55,268 nucleotides of DNA from contig DZAL01000007.1 in the NCBI GenBank assembly GCA_022729575.1, positions 1 to 55,268 of the forward strand. Reading direction: 5' to 3'. Of the stretch, positions 1 to 8,447 are shown piece after piece. The number at the start of each line of letters is the position of its first letter. Within the stretch, counting starts at the first letter, position 1. The stretch is from Thiomargarita sp. (GTDB lineage: Bacteria; Pseudomonadota; Gammaproteobacteria; Beggiatoales; Beggiatoaceae). The position numbers were made by a program, and so were the translations under genes. Below the pieces are notes generated by a model. That model was not told where the DNA came from and searched no databases. It saw only the letters and a program-made list of their open reading frames with translations.

Positions 1-447
1 CCTATATGGCTAAGGTTGTCGTTATGGATGAATGGATTTTGCAATTGGCTCTACTTTTAATTCACCCTAAATGTATTTATAACTCATTATACTTCTAGTG
101 CTACCAAAAATGATAGTCTTATGACATTTTAGTTAGACTTTATAACAATTTATATGCAATAGTTCACAACTTGGTTTAATTAATATAATATATAGACTTT
201 CTAAACTCACTTTACGCATATAAGTATTGCTACAAATTGCTAGAATTTTCTGTAGTAAATAACTCATTGATTAATAACGATTCACCCGCTATGTGTGCGT
301 AAGTCTGTATTTTATTAATTATTACGTGAATTAAATCAGGGTGTTAAACTGGACTTAACCCCACTGTGATAAAATTCATAAAGAATGGCAGATATTTTGC
401 GTTTAATTTGACTTGTTGACAACTTGTTATTTTTGGAAATTTAATTT
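1..447. other. AT-rich leader without a gene
   Basis: No coding region with a credible start is visible here on either strand. The stretch is strongly AT-rich and presumably carries the promoter of the L,D-transpeptidase gene at 448. I could not pick out a convincing -35/-10 pair. None of the repeat families seen elsewhere in the window is present. Confidence 0.5.
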
Positions 448-1395
448 ATGAAACACACACGATACCATCGACCACAGTCACACCATGGTTTGTTGAAAAC
501 TATCGGTAGTGGAATTTTTTTATTTACTCTTATTGTTTTATTAACGCAGTGTACACCTGCTCCTAAAGCTGATCGACTTATGAAGCCGGTCCCTATTAAC
601 CAAACCTCTGACCAATCTGGCATGCCTAACTTTCCGCCGCCAGAAGCCGTCAGCAAACCAGTCGCGGTGCCAGAAAATGTTCCCGCTACTCCCTTACCTA
701 TTCCTGCGCCCATGCCACCGAAACCAGAAGTAGAAGTACCAGCAGTCACCGAGCCGAAAGAGGAGAAACCACCGGTACCGGCCCCGGTGACCCCCTTCCC
801 TCCTGCACAATCCTCGATGGAGGTGACACCGACTCGTTTAGAAGTGGACTTGTCTACGCAAAAATTGAAGATATATGCAGGGGAGCAGGTGATTAGAGAT
901 TATCCTATCTCGTCTTCCAAATATGGAATTGGTAACCAAGCCGGCACTAATAAAACGCCCTTGGGGAAACATTATATTAAAACCAAAATTGGTGAAGGTG
1001 CCCCAGAAAATACGATTTTTCAAGCACGGGCTAATAGCGGTAGAATTGCCAAAATTGACCAAGAAACCGGAGATTTGGTAACTTCTCGTATTATGTGGCT
1101 AAAGGAGAGTGACGAGACCGACCCCAAATTTGCTGGGTCCAATTCTTCTTATAGACGCTTTATTTATATTCATGGCACGGCGGCGGAAAGAAATATTGGT
1201 CGTCCGGCTTCTCATGGTTGCATTAGAATGTATAATAAAGATGTGATTGAATTGTATGAGACCGTCAAGGAAGGTTTACCCGTGGAAATTATATGTAGCC
1301 AACAGAATCCGGCGACTGGAGAATGTCAATATGATAATGCGGTGATGAGTAAGATAACACAAGCGAATAACAATACGGTTAACCATGCGGACTAA
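448..1395 (+). CDS. L,D-transpeptidase (YkuD family), probable lipoprotein
   Basis: A 315-residue envelope protein that should form or edit 3-3 peptidoglycan cross-links, or attach proteins to peptidoglycan, in the periplasm. The N-terminus has a basic stretch, a hydrophobic segment (about residues 20-33) and a possible lipobox, LLTQC, with Cys35. Residues 60-122 are a proline-rich linker. The YkuD catalytic domain spans about 128-283. It holds the signature histidine in IHGT (His242) and the SHGCIR motif with His256 and nucleophile Cys258. GGAAA lies about 9 nt before the ATG. It stands alone, convergent with the prepilin genes. The catalytic residues make the family certain. Lipidation is an inference, because Gln at -1 is unusual for a lipobox. 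The exact substrate is unknown. Confidence 0.88.
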   Translation: MKHTRYHRPQSHHGLLKTIGSGIFLFTLIVLLTQCTPAPKADRLMKPVPINQTSDQSGMPNFPPPEAVSKPVAVPENVPATPLPIPAPMPPKPEVEVPAVTEPKEEKPPVPAPVTPFPPAQSSMEVTPTRLEVDLSTQKLKIYAGEQVIRDYPISSSKYGIGNQAGTNKTPLGKHYIKTKIGEGAPENTIFQARANSGRIAKIDQETGDLVTSRIMWLKESDETDPKFAGSNSSYRRFIYIHGTAAERNIGRPASHGCIRMYNKDVIELYETVKEGLPVEIICSQQNPATGECQYDNAVMSKITQANNNTVNHAD

Positions 1396-1784
1396 AAGTT
1401 GGCGAGGTCTGTCGGGAAAAGGTAGTCAGACACCAGGTAGTGGTGACCATCACTAAACCTGACAGGTCCCAAAGACCTATCAGGTTTAAATCATTACCGG
1501 CCTCTCTACCATGAAAAAATTCTCGAAATCCGGTAGTCCCTCCAAATTAATGGAGGTCTTAACCTTCAATGACTTACCCAGGTTCAAAGTTTCCTAAACC
1601 TCAAAGGTTTAGGAAACTTAGCACCTACCAGGTTTAGGACTCTTCGCCCCCGGCGGTAGCGGTAGGGTGTATCAGCGAAGCGTCATACACCACGGCGGTT
1701 AGTACGTACCTCCATTGGCTGGTAGGGACTACCCAAAATCCATGCTTAATTTTTAATTTTTAATTTTTAATTTTATTAACTTAA
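1396..1784. repeat. Intergenic repeats, GGTTTAGGAAA palindrome family
   Basis: This gap between the convergent transpeptidase and prepilin genes has no gene. About 1530-1630 is a copy of a repeat built around a palindrome of CCTAAACCTC and its complement. Related copies lie near 5738-5888, 20087-20265 and 34871-35010. A short CAGGTTT-type inverted repeat lies near 1455-1485. A 7-bp tandem repeat of unit TTTTTAA lies at about 1747-1775, just beyond the prepilin stop codon. Confidence 0.6.
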
Positions 1785-2402
1785 TTACAACGCAAACAAT
1801 AAATTTAACAAATTCTTATCATCAGTATAATCGCTTATCAAACTACCATTGCGCTCAGATCTAATACGTCCCTGTTGAGGAGAAGAGTTACCATCATAAC
1901 GTTCATCGAAAATAATTGCTATTTTGGGAGGAATTTCAGTAAAACCAATAAACACGCCAGAAAAATTAAATTGATAGGAACCTACACCGATCCTTCCTAT
2001 CATAAACGCATTCGGTGGACCAGTATTATCCGTAATCGCCCCATTAATCATCTGAGCGGCGCGTAAATGCTGCCAAATTTTTCCACACTCTTGCGTATAC
2101 CCTTTATAGTCACCATCAATTCTACCATCGGCATCCCCATTATCAACGGTCTTTAAATCTTTAAACCTACTCATAGATGAATCATCATTACCCGCATAGC
2201 TATCATCTCCCGGCAAGGCACTATAACGCTCTTGATAAGTAAATATCGCCCGAGATAAATCGTTAAAATTAGTTTCAAGGTTTTTCATTTTCGCATCCGT
2301 GATCAACTCTTGCCCTTTAAGGACACTACCCAATAAGAGGCCAATCACGACCACGACGATTGCTATTTCTACCAATGTAAACCCTGCGGCTTTATTCACC
2401 AT
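1785..2402 (-). CDS. Type IV prepilin / pseudopilin-like protein (third of a tandem trio)
   Basis: A 205-residue prepilin with a classic N-terminal cleavage and methylation signal. The seven-residue leader ends in Gly7, followed by FTLVEIAIVVVVIGLLLG with Glu at +5 of the mature protein. That helix acts as membrane anchor and pilus-core helix after PilD-type processing. The globular part carries RYSALPGDD, a GDADG turn that could bind calcium, and a C-terminus ending NLLFAL. GAGAGG precedes the ATG by about 5 nt. It is the last of three paralogues in one direction, 54 bp after its neighbour. Family is certain from the N-terminus. Whether it belongs to a type IV pilus or a type II secretion pseudopilus cannot be told here, since no assembly genes are in the window. 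Confidence 0.85.
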   Translation of the reverse strand: MVNKAAGFTLVEIAIVVVVIGLLLGSVLKGQELITDAKMKNLETNFNDLSRAIFTYQERYSALPGDDSYAGNDDSSMSRFKDLKTVDNGDADGRIDGDYKGYTQECGKIWQHLRAAQMINGAITDNTGPPNAFMIGRIGVGSYQFNFSGVFIGFTEIPPKIAIIFDERYDGNSSPQQGRIRSERNGSLISDYTDDKNLLNLLFAL

Positions 2403-2456
2403 AAAAACCTCTCACTTTCCCGAAACTGGCAAAAAATAATTACTTATAACAACCGT

Positions 2457-3053
2457 TTACAAAGAAAAGTATAAATTGAGACTGCTACCAGAGCCAGTAT
2501 ATTGTGCCATTGAATCACTTTGAATTTTACCTTGGTCGGAATAACCATCATCTAATTTGGAATCTAAGATTAATGCAATCTCGTTGGAAATATCGGCAAA
2601 GCCAACATAGGTTCCAACCAATGTCATCATACTTCTGGTCATGGTCAATTGTGAAGAAATACCCATTAAGCCACTAAACGCATGAAGGGGAAGATTAGTA
2701 GCAGTTTTCGCACCAGTAATTAAGCCAGCCGCACGTAGATGTGACCAGACTAGCCGGCTCTCATCGGTTTCCGTTTCTGAATTGAAGACACCATTAATAT
2801 AACCATCACCGTTGCCTTGGTTAAGCTCTTCGCCAAAGTGAATCTTGGCCCGCGAATCATCTCCCGGCAGACTAGAATATCGGTCACGGTAAAGATAACA
2901 CGCTGCTTGTAAACCTTGATAGTCATTTTCTAAATTTTTAATCTTGGCATTGGTTATGATTTGTCGTCCCTTTAAAGTACCTCCTAATAATAATCCAATG
3001 ATGACCATGACAATAGCTATCTCTACCAGGGTAAATCCCTTTTGCCGTTTCAT
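2457..3053 (-). CDS. Type IV prepilin / pseudopilin-like protein (second of a tandem trio)
   Basis: A 198-residue prepilin. A GTG three codons upstream (3062) extends the frame, but the strong AAGGAG Shine-Dalgarno lies directly against that GTG and 9 nt before the ATG at 3053, so 3053 is chosen. The leader MKRQKG is followed by FTLVEIAIVMVIIGLLLGG with Glu5. The globular part has RYSSLPGDDSRAK, a GNGDGYING turn and the C-terminal NLYFSL shared with the neighbouring paralogue. It sits between the other two prepilin genes in the same direction and is probably co-transcribed with them. The three proteins keep the same motif order, so they arose by tandem duplication. Confidence 0.87.
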   Translation of the reverse strand: MKRQKGFTLVEIAIVMVIIGLLLGGTLKGRQIITNAKIKNLENDYQGLQAACYLYRDRYSSLPGDDSRAKIHFGEELNQGNGDGYINGVFNSETETDESRLVWSHLRAAGLITGAKTATNLPLHAFSGLMGISSQLTMTRSMMTLVGTYVGFADISNEIALILDSKLDDGYSDQGKIQSDSMAQYTGSGSSLNLYFSL

Positions 3054-3137
3054 GGATGACACCTCCTTAAGGAATTTGTTGTGGTGCAGTTACTACTAGA
3101 AATTTAGCGGTTAAGCACCTGACTGAACTAACCAACA

Positions 3138-3761
3138 CTACAGTGAGAAATACAAATTATAGAGGACGGTCTTAGTATTATAGTCGGTGATGTCAGCCGT
3201 TGCACCACTGGTGTCTCTCTGTAATCCTTGAATGGTACCTGTTTTAGGTTCGCCATCATCACTGTGAGATTCTAAGATTTTTGCAATATCAGAGGGAATA
3301 CTGCCAAATGCAATCACCAGACCTGCAATACCACCACCGGTAATCGTAATCCCCGTGGTTACCCCCGTCAGTCCATTAAACGCATTCGTTGGCTGTTGAG
3401 CATCCGTGGCATTACCTGCCACTAAACCGGCATTACGCATGTGCAGCCAAAATAGCCGAGATTCATCGGTGTCGGTGGTGGAATCAAACTTACCTTCAAT
3501 TTTGCCGTTTCCTTGAGTCGGGCCAATCGCGGCAGTCAAAGTGAAGCGGGTCTTCGCTCCCTTATCATCACCCGGCAAAGCCCGATACCGGTCTTGGTAA
3601 TTGTAAATAGCCGCCGTAATGCCATTAAAGTCGTTTTCCAAATTTTTAATTTTAGCATTGGTAATAATTTCTCGCCCTTTTAGCACTCCTCCTAAGAGCA
3701 AGCCAATAATCACCATCACAATGGCGATTTCTACTAAGGTGAAACCCGCTTGCTTTTTCAT
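3138..3761 (-). CDS. Type IV prepilin / pseudopilin-like protein (first of a tandem trio)
   Basis: A 207-residue prepilin with leader MKKQAG followed by FTLVEIAIVMVIIGLLLGG. AGGAG lies 8 nt before the ATG. The body carries RYRALPGDDKGAK, a GNGKIEG turn, a DESRLFWLHMRNAGL segment matched in the second paralogue, and the end NLYFSL. As the first gene of the minus-strand trio it probably carries the promoter, in the AT-rich gap 3762-3900. No pilus ATPase, PilC or peptidase gene is adjacent, so the assembly machinery is encoded elsewhere. Confidence 0.87.
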   Translation of the reverse strand: MKKQAGFTLVEIAIVMVIIGLLLGGVLKGREIITNAKIKNLENDFNGITAAIYNYQDRYRALPGDDKGAKTRFTLTAAIGPTQGNGKIEGKFDSTTDTDESRLFWLHMRNAGLVAGNATDAQQPTNAFNGLTGVTTGITITGGGIAGLVIAFGSIPSDIAKILESHSDDGEPKTGTIQGLQRDTSGATADITDYNTKTVLYNLYFSL

Positions 3762-3926
3762 TATCTTTACTCCTATTGATTCAAATTCAAATGATGAGAT
3801 TAGTTTAGTGTAAGATTTTCCAACTTTTTAAAAGTTGGAGATACTAGATACTATACTCCAATGATAAGTATAGCATACTTTAATGAATTGAGTAAAATTT
3901 TCCAACTGCTTTAAGATTTGGAACAT

Positions 3927-4658
3927 CTACTTACCTTCAGAAGCCATTGATTTGGCGGCCAACTCCTGCAATTTTTGATTCAGAAATTTAATTTCATTCA
4001 GGTCAGTTACTTGCTCATTAGTTAACATCCCTCCAATAATTAACTGAGCTTGCTCAAACTCGCCTAAATCTTCCAAAATAAAAAGTTGCATTTCTCGCGC
4101 CCACGTAGGTATTTTAGTCATTCCTGGCGTAGCATGTTTAGCTATCGATCGAGCGTATTTTAATGCCAACGGCAAATTTTTCAAACGATGTTTCGCCAAT
4201 AGAGTAGCTTGAGCCAACCATGGCCAACGAGAATTGGGTTCAAGCAAAAATTGTTCATAAACCAACTCTAGCATTTGAGTCATTTTAACAGGATCAGTCA
4301 CATTAGAATAGACATGACTGGCAACCAGTAATGGATATTGGCTACGCGGATCCAGTTGAATAATACGTTCCAACCATTGTCGTAATGCAGTATAATTCAA
4401 TTGTTGATAAGATAAAAACTGTCCATTTTGATTATCAAAAGACTGTAGCCACAACATCAAAATTTTAGCCGTGACTATCGTATCTCCCAAACTTAATAGC
4501 CGCAAAGTTGAAACACTCGGTGGCGATCTCAAAGGCTGAACTTGAGCACTAGGCGGAAGAAAGTACTGAAACCAAAACATTTGTCCTGAGAAACTTGCAA
4601 TTAATAATATTATAACCATTCTGGGAACAGAACGCAGGGAGCGTTGGGGATTATTCAT
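3927..4658 (-). CDS. Membrane-anchored TPR-like protein, function unknown
   Basis: A 243-residue protein of unknown function. The frame continues upstream to 4709, but those 17 codons lie in a MITE-like inverted repeat. The ATG at 4658 has an AGAGAG ribosome site about 8 nt before it, so I start there. A single N-terminal transmembrane helix (about 15-32) is followed by an alpha-helical region with TPR-like periodicity, including LGDTIVTAKILMLWLQSFD and WPWLAQATLLAKHRLKNLP. It lies downstream of an ABC-2 type permease on the same strand, separated by a repeat, and may be a partner of that transporter. No catalytic motif is seen. The TPR reading is by pattern only. Confidence 0.6.
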   Translation of the reverse strand: MNNPQRSLRSVPRMVIILLIASFSGQMFWFQYFLPPSAQVQPLRSPPSVSTLRLLSLGDTIVTAKILMLWLQSFDNQNGQFLSYQQLNYTALRQWLERIIQLDPRSQYPLLVASHVYSNVTDPVKMTQMLELVYEQFLLEPNSRWPWLAQATLLAKHRLKNLPLALKYARSIAKHATPGMTKIPTWAREMQLFILEDLGEFEQAQLIIGGMLTNEQVTDLNEIKFLNQKLQELAAKSMASEGK

Positions 4659-4680
4659 AAATTCACTCTCTTTTTCATTA

Positions 4681-4821
4681 TCACTTACTTTACGCACTAC
4701 CACCCCCAACCCCTCCTTGGTAAGGAGGGGAGTAGCATCACTGAACTCGCAGGGGATATTCCCCGCCTTAGCAAGGAGGGGCTGGGGGTGGTTGAGTTAA
4801 CCGTGCGTAAGGTGAGTTATA
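4681..4821. repeat. MITE-like inverted repeat, family A (CCACCCCC type)
   Basis: A non-coding element with long terminal inverted repeats. The ends read ACTTACTTTACGCAC and, inverted, GTGCGTAAGGTGAGT. Inside these are CCACCCCCAACCCCTCC and GGAGGGGCTGGGGGTGG, and each arm also holds a small CCTCCTTGGTAAGGAGG-type hairpin. The right end supplies the TAA stop of the ABC-2 permease (stop at 4817-4819). Other full or partial copies lie at about 10845, 20295, 25661, 29118, 43790, 47787 and 49275. Confidence 0.75.
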
Positions 4822-5593
4822 AATTTTTCCGATACCAATCAAACAAACTCATGGCCACCAACAAAGTGACATAAATTGCCGTCTGTACTATTATAATCCA
4901 AAGATTCTCCAAATTTCCAGTCGCATACACCAACCATTCGGACTCAGTAAACTGACTAAGAGGAGGCAAGAATCTAGCCAGCAAATCTACTAATTGATTA
5001 ACTATAAAATCAGTCCAGTTATAAACATTTTGCCATAAGGGCCCTTGAATCATCAATTGCATTGCCGTAATACTTCGCGACAACACATAAAACCCTAATA
5101 CCATACTAAATGCTTGAATTGTCTGTGGAAAAGTGAGCACGCATAACAGGCTGGCCGCGCTAACAATAAACAACTCACACCCCAAGGAAAAAGTCCATAT
5201 ACTAACAACCTCCCAAGAAACATATTTTAACAAACTCACACCATATAAAATTGCCGTGAGCAGAGCAACCATCATAAAACCACTGAGTTTACCTAAAAGA
5301 TAAGTGCTACGTCGCATTGGAAGAGACAACCATAAATAAATAGAATGTTCATGAAACTCTCTCACCATGCTAGTAATTACAAATAAACTAACGATATACA
5401 CCGCGGCCAACCGTAAAAACGCCGCTAACCAACTACTTTGTATCGCTTGAGTTTCGATCAGCGTAATTGACCCTATAAATAGAGTTGAACCCATTCCTAT
5501 TAACAGCAATATTATCATTACCCAAAAAAAACGAGTACGAATAGCTTCTATAATCACATAACTCGCTAAAATCAAAATTTGCGAACTTGCCAT
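4817..5593 (-). CDS. ABC-2 type transporter permease-like membrane protein
   Basis: A 258-residue integral membrane protein with about six hydrophobic helices. The layout is that of ABC-2 type permeases: an N-terminal helix (about 20-42), an EFHEHSIYLWLSLPMRRSTYLLGK cytoplasmic loop typical of these proteins, then four or five further helices. It ends in DWYRKNL, with its stop codon at the edge of a family A repeat. The ATPase partner is not adjacent in this window. The TPR-like gene follows on the same strand. The substrate cannot be inferred. The ABC-2 assignment rests on topology and the loop motif, not on a catalytic signature. Confidence 0.65.
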   Translation of the reverse strand: MASSQILILASYVIIEAIRTRFFWVMIILLLIGMGSTLFIGSITLIETQAIQSSWLAAFLRLAAVYIVSLFVITSMVREFHEHSIYLWLSLPMRRSTYLLGKLSGFMMVALLTAILYGVSLLKYVSWEVVSIWTFSLGCELFIVSAASLLCVLTFPQTIQAFSMVLGFYVLSRSITAMQLMIQGPLWQNVYNWTDFIVNQLVDLLARFLPPLSQFTESEWLVYATGNLENLWIIIVQTAIYVTLLVAMSLFDWYRKNL

Positions 5594-5987
5594 GCCATAT
5601 TACCTATTAAAATCTGTTATAATAAGCTAACCCCTTAAGCAAGGTGGTCCCTGCCAACTCAGTTGGCGCATACTCCCTTATCAAGGAGGGGTAGTCATGC
5701 CAACTCAGTTACGGAATAAATTCCGTACTCCAAAATCGGTAGTCCCTCCAAATTAATGGAGGTTTTAACCCTCAATGAGTTACCAAGGTTCAAAGTTTCC
5801 TAAACCTCAAAGGTTTAGGAAACTTAGCACTTGCCAGGTTTAGAAATCTTAGCACCTGGCGGTTAATACTTCCATTGGCTGGTAGGGACCCACCCCAAAA
5901 TTGCTGAAAAAAGTTATGAATCCCTCCCGTGGAAGAATGAGGGAAGGGATTCTTCAATGATGCCACTACAAAAAGGACAATCTTGTC
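5594..5987. repeat. Intergenic repeats between divergent permease and kinase genes
   Basis: No gene is visible. A degenerate family A fragment lies at about 5636-5715. A copy of the GGTTTAGGAAA palindrome family runs about 5738-5888. It shares its opening GGTAGTCCCTCCAAATTAAT with the copy at 1532. The kinase promoter is presumably in 5890-5985, but I could not assign it. Confidence 0.55.
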
Positions 5988-7709
5988 ATGCCAACACTTT
6001 CATTTTTAAAATTTCTGCCCTCACCTAAACATGAGCATCGCCTACTCGGACTAACCTTAATCAGTTGGCATATCATTTTATGGTGGGGACCACTTTACCC
6101 CTGGCTCTCTCAAATCGGATTATTCATCTATTTTTGCTTATTCCTGCTCTGGCAACCAATATGGGCCAAACCCACTCACTTAGAATTTAAATATTTGGTT
6201 TTATTAAGTGTTGGAATACTCTGTTTAATTCTCTTTCTCAATCCCTGGCTACTCCTCTGCTGGCAACTCACTTGGATCGGAGTGTTAGCCGGTCGTGACC
6301 TGGCTAAAACCAATGACCGCGTAGTTAATTTAGTCGCCATTATTTTTCTGATTCTGGAACTCTTTATCGTCAATATTCATCAACTGTTTATTTCACCACA
6401 GGTGATCTTCATCGATGACCTCGTGCAAGACAGTTTTCGTTATGGTTTACTCATTCTACCTCTCAGTTTCTTCGCCGTCACTGCTGACGATACCTTAGAA
6501 CATCGCTATCATATTGATTTTACGCATAGTATTATTTTTTCCCTACTAATAACGGTGTTAGCTTTAGGCAGCTTAGTCTTGATGTACCATGGTCAATTTG
6601 ACTATCCGGTCGCCCTCTTCCTAATAACTTTAGGTCTCCTCCTGTTTATTTTTATCAGTAGCTGGTTAGGAATTATTTTAACCGGTGAAACCGGTATGGA
6701 ACCGTTATGGAGTCGTCACTTATTTAGTCTTGGCGACTCCTTTGAACAATGGTTAGACAACCTAGCACAACCGAATAACTACAAAAATTTAACCCCCGAA
6801 GAATTTTTACGGTCTGGATTCACTCAATTGACCAATTTACCATGGATCTCCGGCGTAGCCTGGCATTCTCTCTATGATCACGATTTATTAGGCCACTCCG
6901 ACCAATATCAAAAGGACATCATCGTACAATCAATCGAAGCCAAAATTTACTCGCCTTATCGTATCAGTGGCAGTCACTATTTTCAAGTGAAAATTTTAAT
7001 TCAACTGCTAGAATATTTTCACCAAGCCAAACGGCGAGAAGCCGCTTTTGCCCAACAAGCGCATTTACAAGCCATTCACGAAGCAGGTGCCAAACTTACC
7101 CATGACATCAAAAATCTGTTGCAATCGCTCCATGCCATTACTTCCGTCATCGAAACTCATCCCTCTGATCAATTTGGCGAAACCCAACGTCTGTTGCAAG
7201 GACAAATGCCGCATCTCACGCAACGGCTTAAACGTACTTTGGACAAACTCCAAAAACCGGCGGAATTTTCTTACTCGCACATTCCGGTCAGTCTGTGGTG
7301 GGATAATCTTAAAGCCCGTTATCGCAAAAGTGATATTGAATTTACTAGCCAAACCGCCAGCGATAGCGTCTTAATTCCGGAAGATTTATTTGATAATGTT
7401 TCGGAAAACTTGATTCAAAATGCCCTCATGAAACGTAAACGTGAGCCCTCTTTACAGATTGATGTGTCATTGCAGATTGACGACAAACACAATCTTAAAC
7501 TGACCGTTGGTGACGATGGTAGTATGATTCCCAAAGAGATTTACCAGAATCTATTGACTAAACCAGTGACTTCCAAAGATGGTTTTGGAATCGGTCTTTA
7601 CCAAGCAGTCAAACAACTGGCAAACACCGGCTACCGCTTGAGCATCTTAAAAAATTCACCTGGTCAAGTCTGTTTTCAACTGGCTAATACCGAAATCGCT
7701 GAAGTCTGA
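5988..7709 (+). CDS. Membrane-bound sensor histidine kinase
   Basis: A 573-residue sensor kinase. The N-terminal 235 residues contain about seven to eight transmembrane helices. A probable GAF-like sensory region follows (about 270-345). The dimerisation helix carries the phospho-acceptor in LTHDIKNL (His372). The HATPase domain has an N-box near Asn474-Asn478, a G1 box VGDDGSMIP (about 507-515) and a G2 box GFGIGLY (about 532-538). The multi-helix input, the THDIKNLLQSL box and the C-terminus resemble PrsK-type kinases of PEP-CTERM/exopolysaccharide systems (family knowledge), but no prsR regulator is adjacent. AAGGA lies about 11 nt before the ATG. The kinase assignment is firm; the signal and partner are unknown. 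Confidence 0.87.
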   Translation: MPTLSFLKFLPSPKHEHRLLGLTLISWHIILWWGPLYPWLSQIGLFIYFCLFLLWQPIWAKPTHLEFKYLVLLSVGILCLILFLNPWLLLCWQLTWIGVLAGRDLAKTNDRVVNLVAIIFLILELFIVNIHQLFISPQVIFIDDLVQDSFRYGLLILPLSFFAVTADDTLEHRYHIDFTHSIIFSLLITVLALGSLVLMYHGQFDYPVALFLITLGLLLFIFISSWLGIILTGETGMEPLWSRHLFSLGDSFEQWLDNLAQPNNYKNLTPEEFLRSGFTQLTNLPWISGVAWHSLYDHDLLGHSDQYQKDIIVQSIEAKIYSPYRISGSHYFQVKILIQLLEYFHQAKRREAAFAQQAHLQAIHEAGAKLTHDIKNLLQSLHAITSVIETHPSDQFGETQRLLQGQMPHLTQRLKRTLDKLQKPAEFSYSHIPVSLWWDNLKARYRKSDIEFTSQTASDSVLIPEDLFDNVSENLIQNALMKRKREPSLQIDVSLQIDDKHNLKLTVGDDGSMIPKEIYQNLLTKPVTSKDGFGIGLYQAVKQLANTGYRLSILKNSPGQVCFQLANTEIAEV

Positions 7710-7713
7710 GGGA

Positions 7714-7819
7714 TAAGTACTGAAGCAGAAATTATGCGATATTTTCCCTCACCCCCGACCCCTCTCCCAGAGGGCGAGGGGCGAAAGAAAATACCAGAAA
7801 ATTTCTGCTTCAATACTTA
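7714..7819. repeat. MITE-like inverted repeat, family C (TACTGAAGCAGAAATT type)
   Basis: A 106-bp element bounded by TAAGTACTGAAGCAGAAATT and its near-perfect inverse. The core is CCCTCACCCC followed by a CTCTCCCAGAGGGCGAG hairpin and a GGGGCGAAAG arm. Three further copies in the window, at 23186, 34606 and 45364, have nearly the same length and sequence. It starts 4 bp after the histidine kinase stop codon. There is no coding content. Confidence 0.8.
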
Positions 7820-7889
7820 ACACTCCTCGAAGGAGTGTTATCCCTGGACCCTGGTAAAGATTTGACAACTTTTCGAAAGTTGTCAAATC
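7818..7889. terminator. Two hairpins between convergent kinase and tlpA genes
   Basis: A perfect 10-bp hairpin, TAACACTCCT with loop CGA, lies at 7818-7840. A 31-bp palindrome of the GATTTGACAACTTT family lies at 7859-7889, about 12 bp from the tlpA-like stop codon. The position between two convergent stops suggests bidirectional transcription termination. That role is inferred; there is no long U-tract. Confidence 0.5.
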
Positions 7890-7901
7890 TAAATCAGGCT
7901 A

Positions 7902-8447
7902 CTACTTCAACAACGATAAAATAATCTGTTTAACTTCAGCCTCCTCAATTTCCCCTGGTTGCCGCCAAACCATATAACCTTGACGATTAATAATCACGGT
8001 AAATGGTAACACCCCGGAATTATTTCCAAACTTAGTAGCCACCTCGATCGCCTCTTTATCACCCACCAACACCGGATAGTTAATCCCTAAAGTCTTCGCC
8101 ACTCGTTGCACCGATGCCACCTCATCAATGGCTACCCCGACAAATTGCAAACCACGCGCCCCATATTCTTGTTGTAACTCCACAAACCGAGGAATCTCAT
8201 TCAGACAAGGCGGACACCAGGTGGCCCAAAAATTTACTACCACCACTTTGCCATCCCATTCCGAATTAACATGACGTTGACCTTGTAAATCCGGCAAACT
8301 AAAACTGGGCCGTTTAGAAAAATTTGACCCCTTTTTAAAAGTTATTAAATTTGACTCCGCCTGACTGGTATAATACACCGTGTAACACGTCAAACTGGAA
8401 ATCACGCCGATGAGCACAGCGGCTGTCAACAAATATAATGGTTTCAT
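7902..8447 (-). CDS. TlpA/ResA-like thioredoxin-fold thiol:disulfide protein
   Basis: A 181-residue periplasmic thioredoxin-like protein tethered by an N-terminal membrane helix (about 5-28). The redox motif WCPPC (Cys78, Cys81) and the cis-proline loop GVLPFTVIINRQG are intact. Such proteins reduce apocytochrome c haem-binding cysteines or other periplasmic disulfides, taking electrons from a DsbD/CcdA transmembrane reductase. Its ATG overlaps the stop of dsbD by 4 bp (ATGA), so the two genes are translationally coupled, and DsbD is the probable electron donor. Family is clear. The specific client (cytochrome c maturation, copper-site assembly) is not shown. Confidence 0.87.
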   Translation of the reverse strand: MKPLYLLTAAVLIGVISSLTCYTVYYTSQAESNLITFKKGSNFSKRPSFSLPDLQGQRHVNSEWDGKVVVVNFWATWCPPCLNEIPRFVELQQEYGARGLQFVGVAIDEVASVQRVAKTLGINYPVLVGDKEAIEVATKFGNNSGVLPFTVIINRQGYMVWRQPGEIEEAEVKQIILSLLK

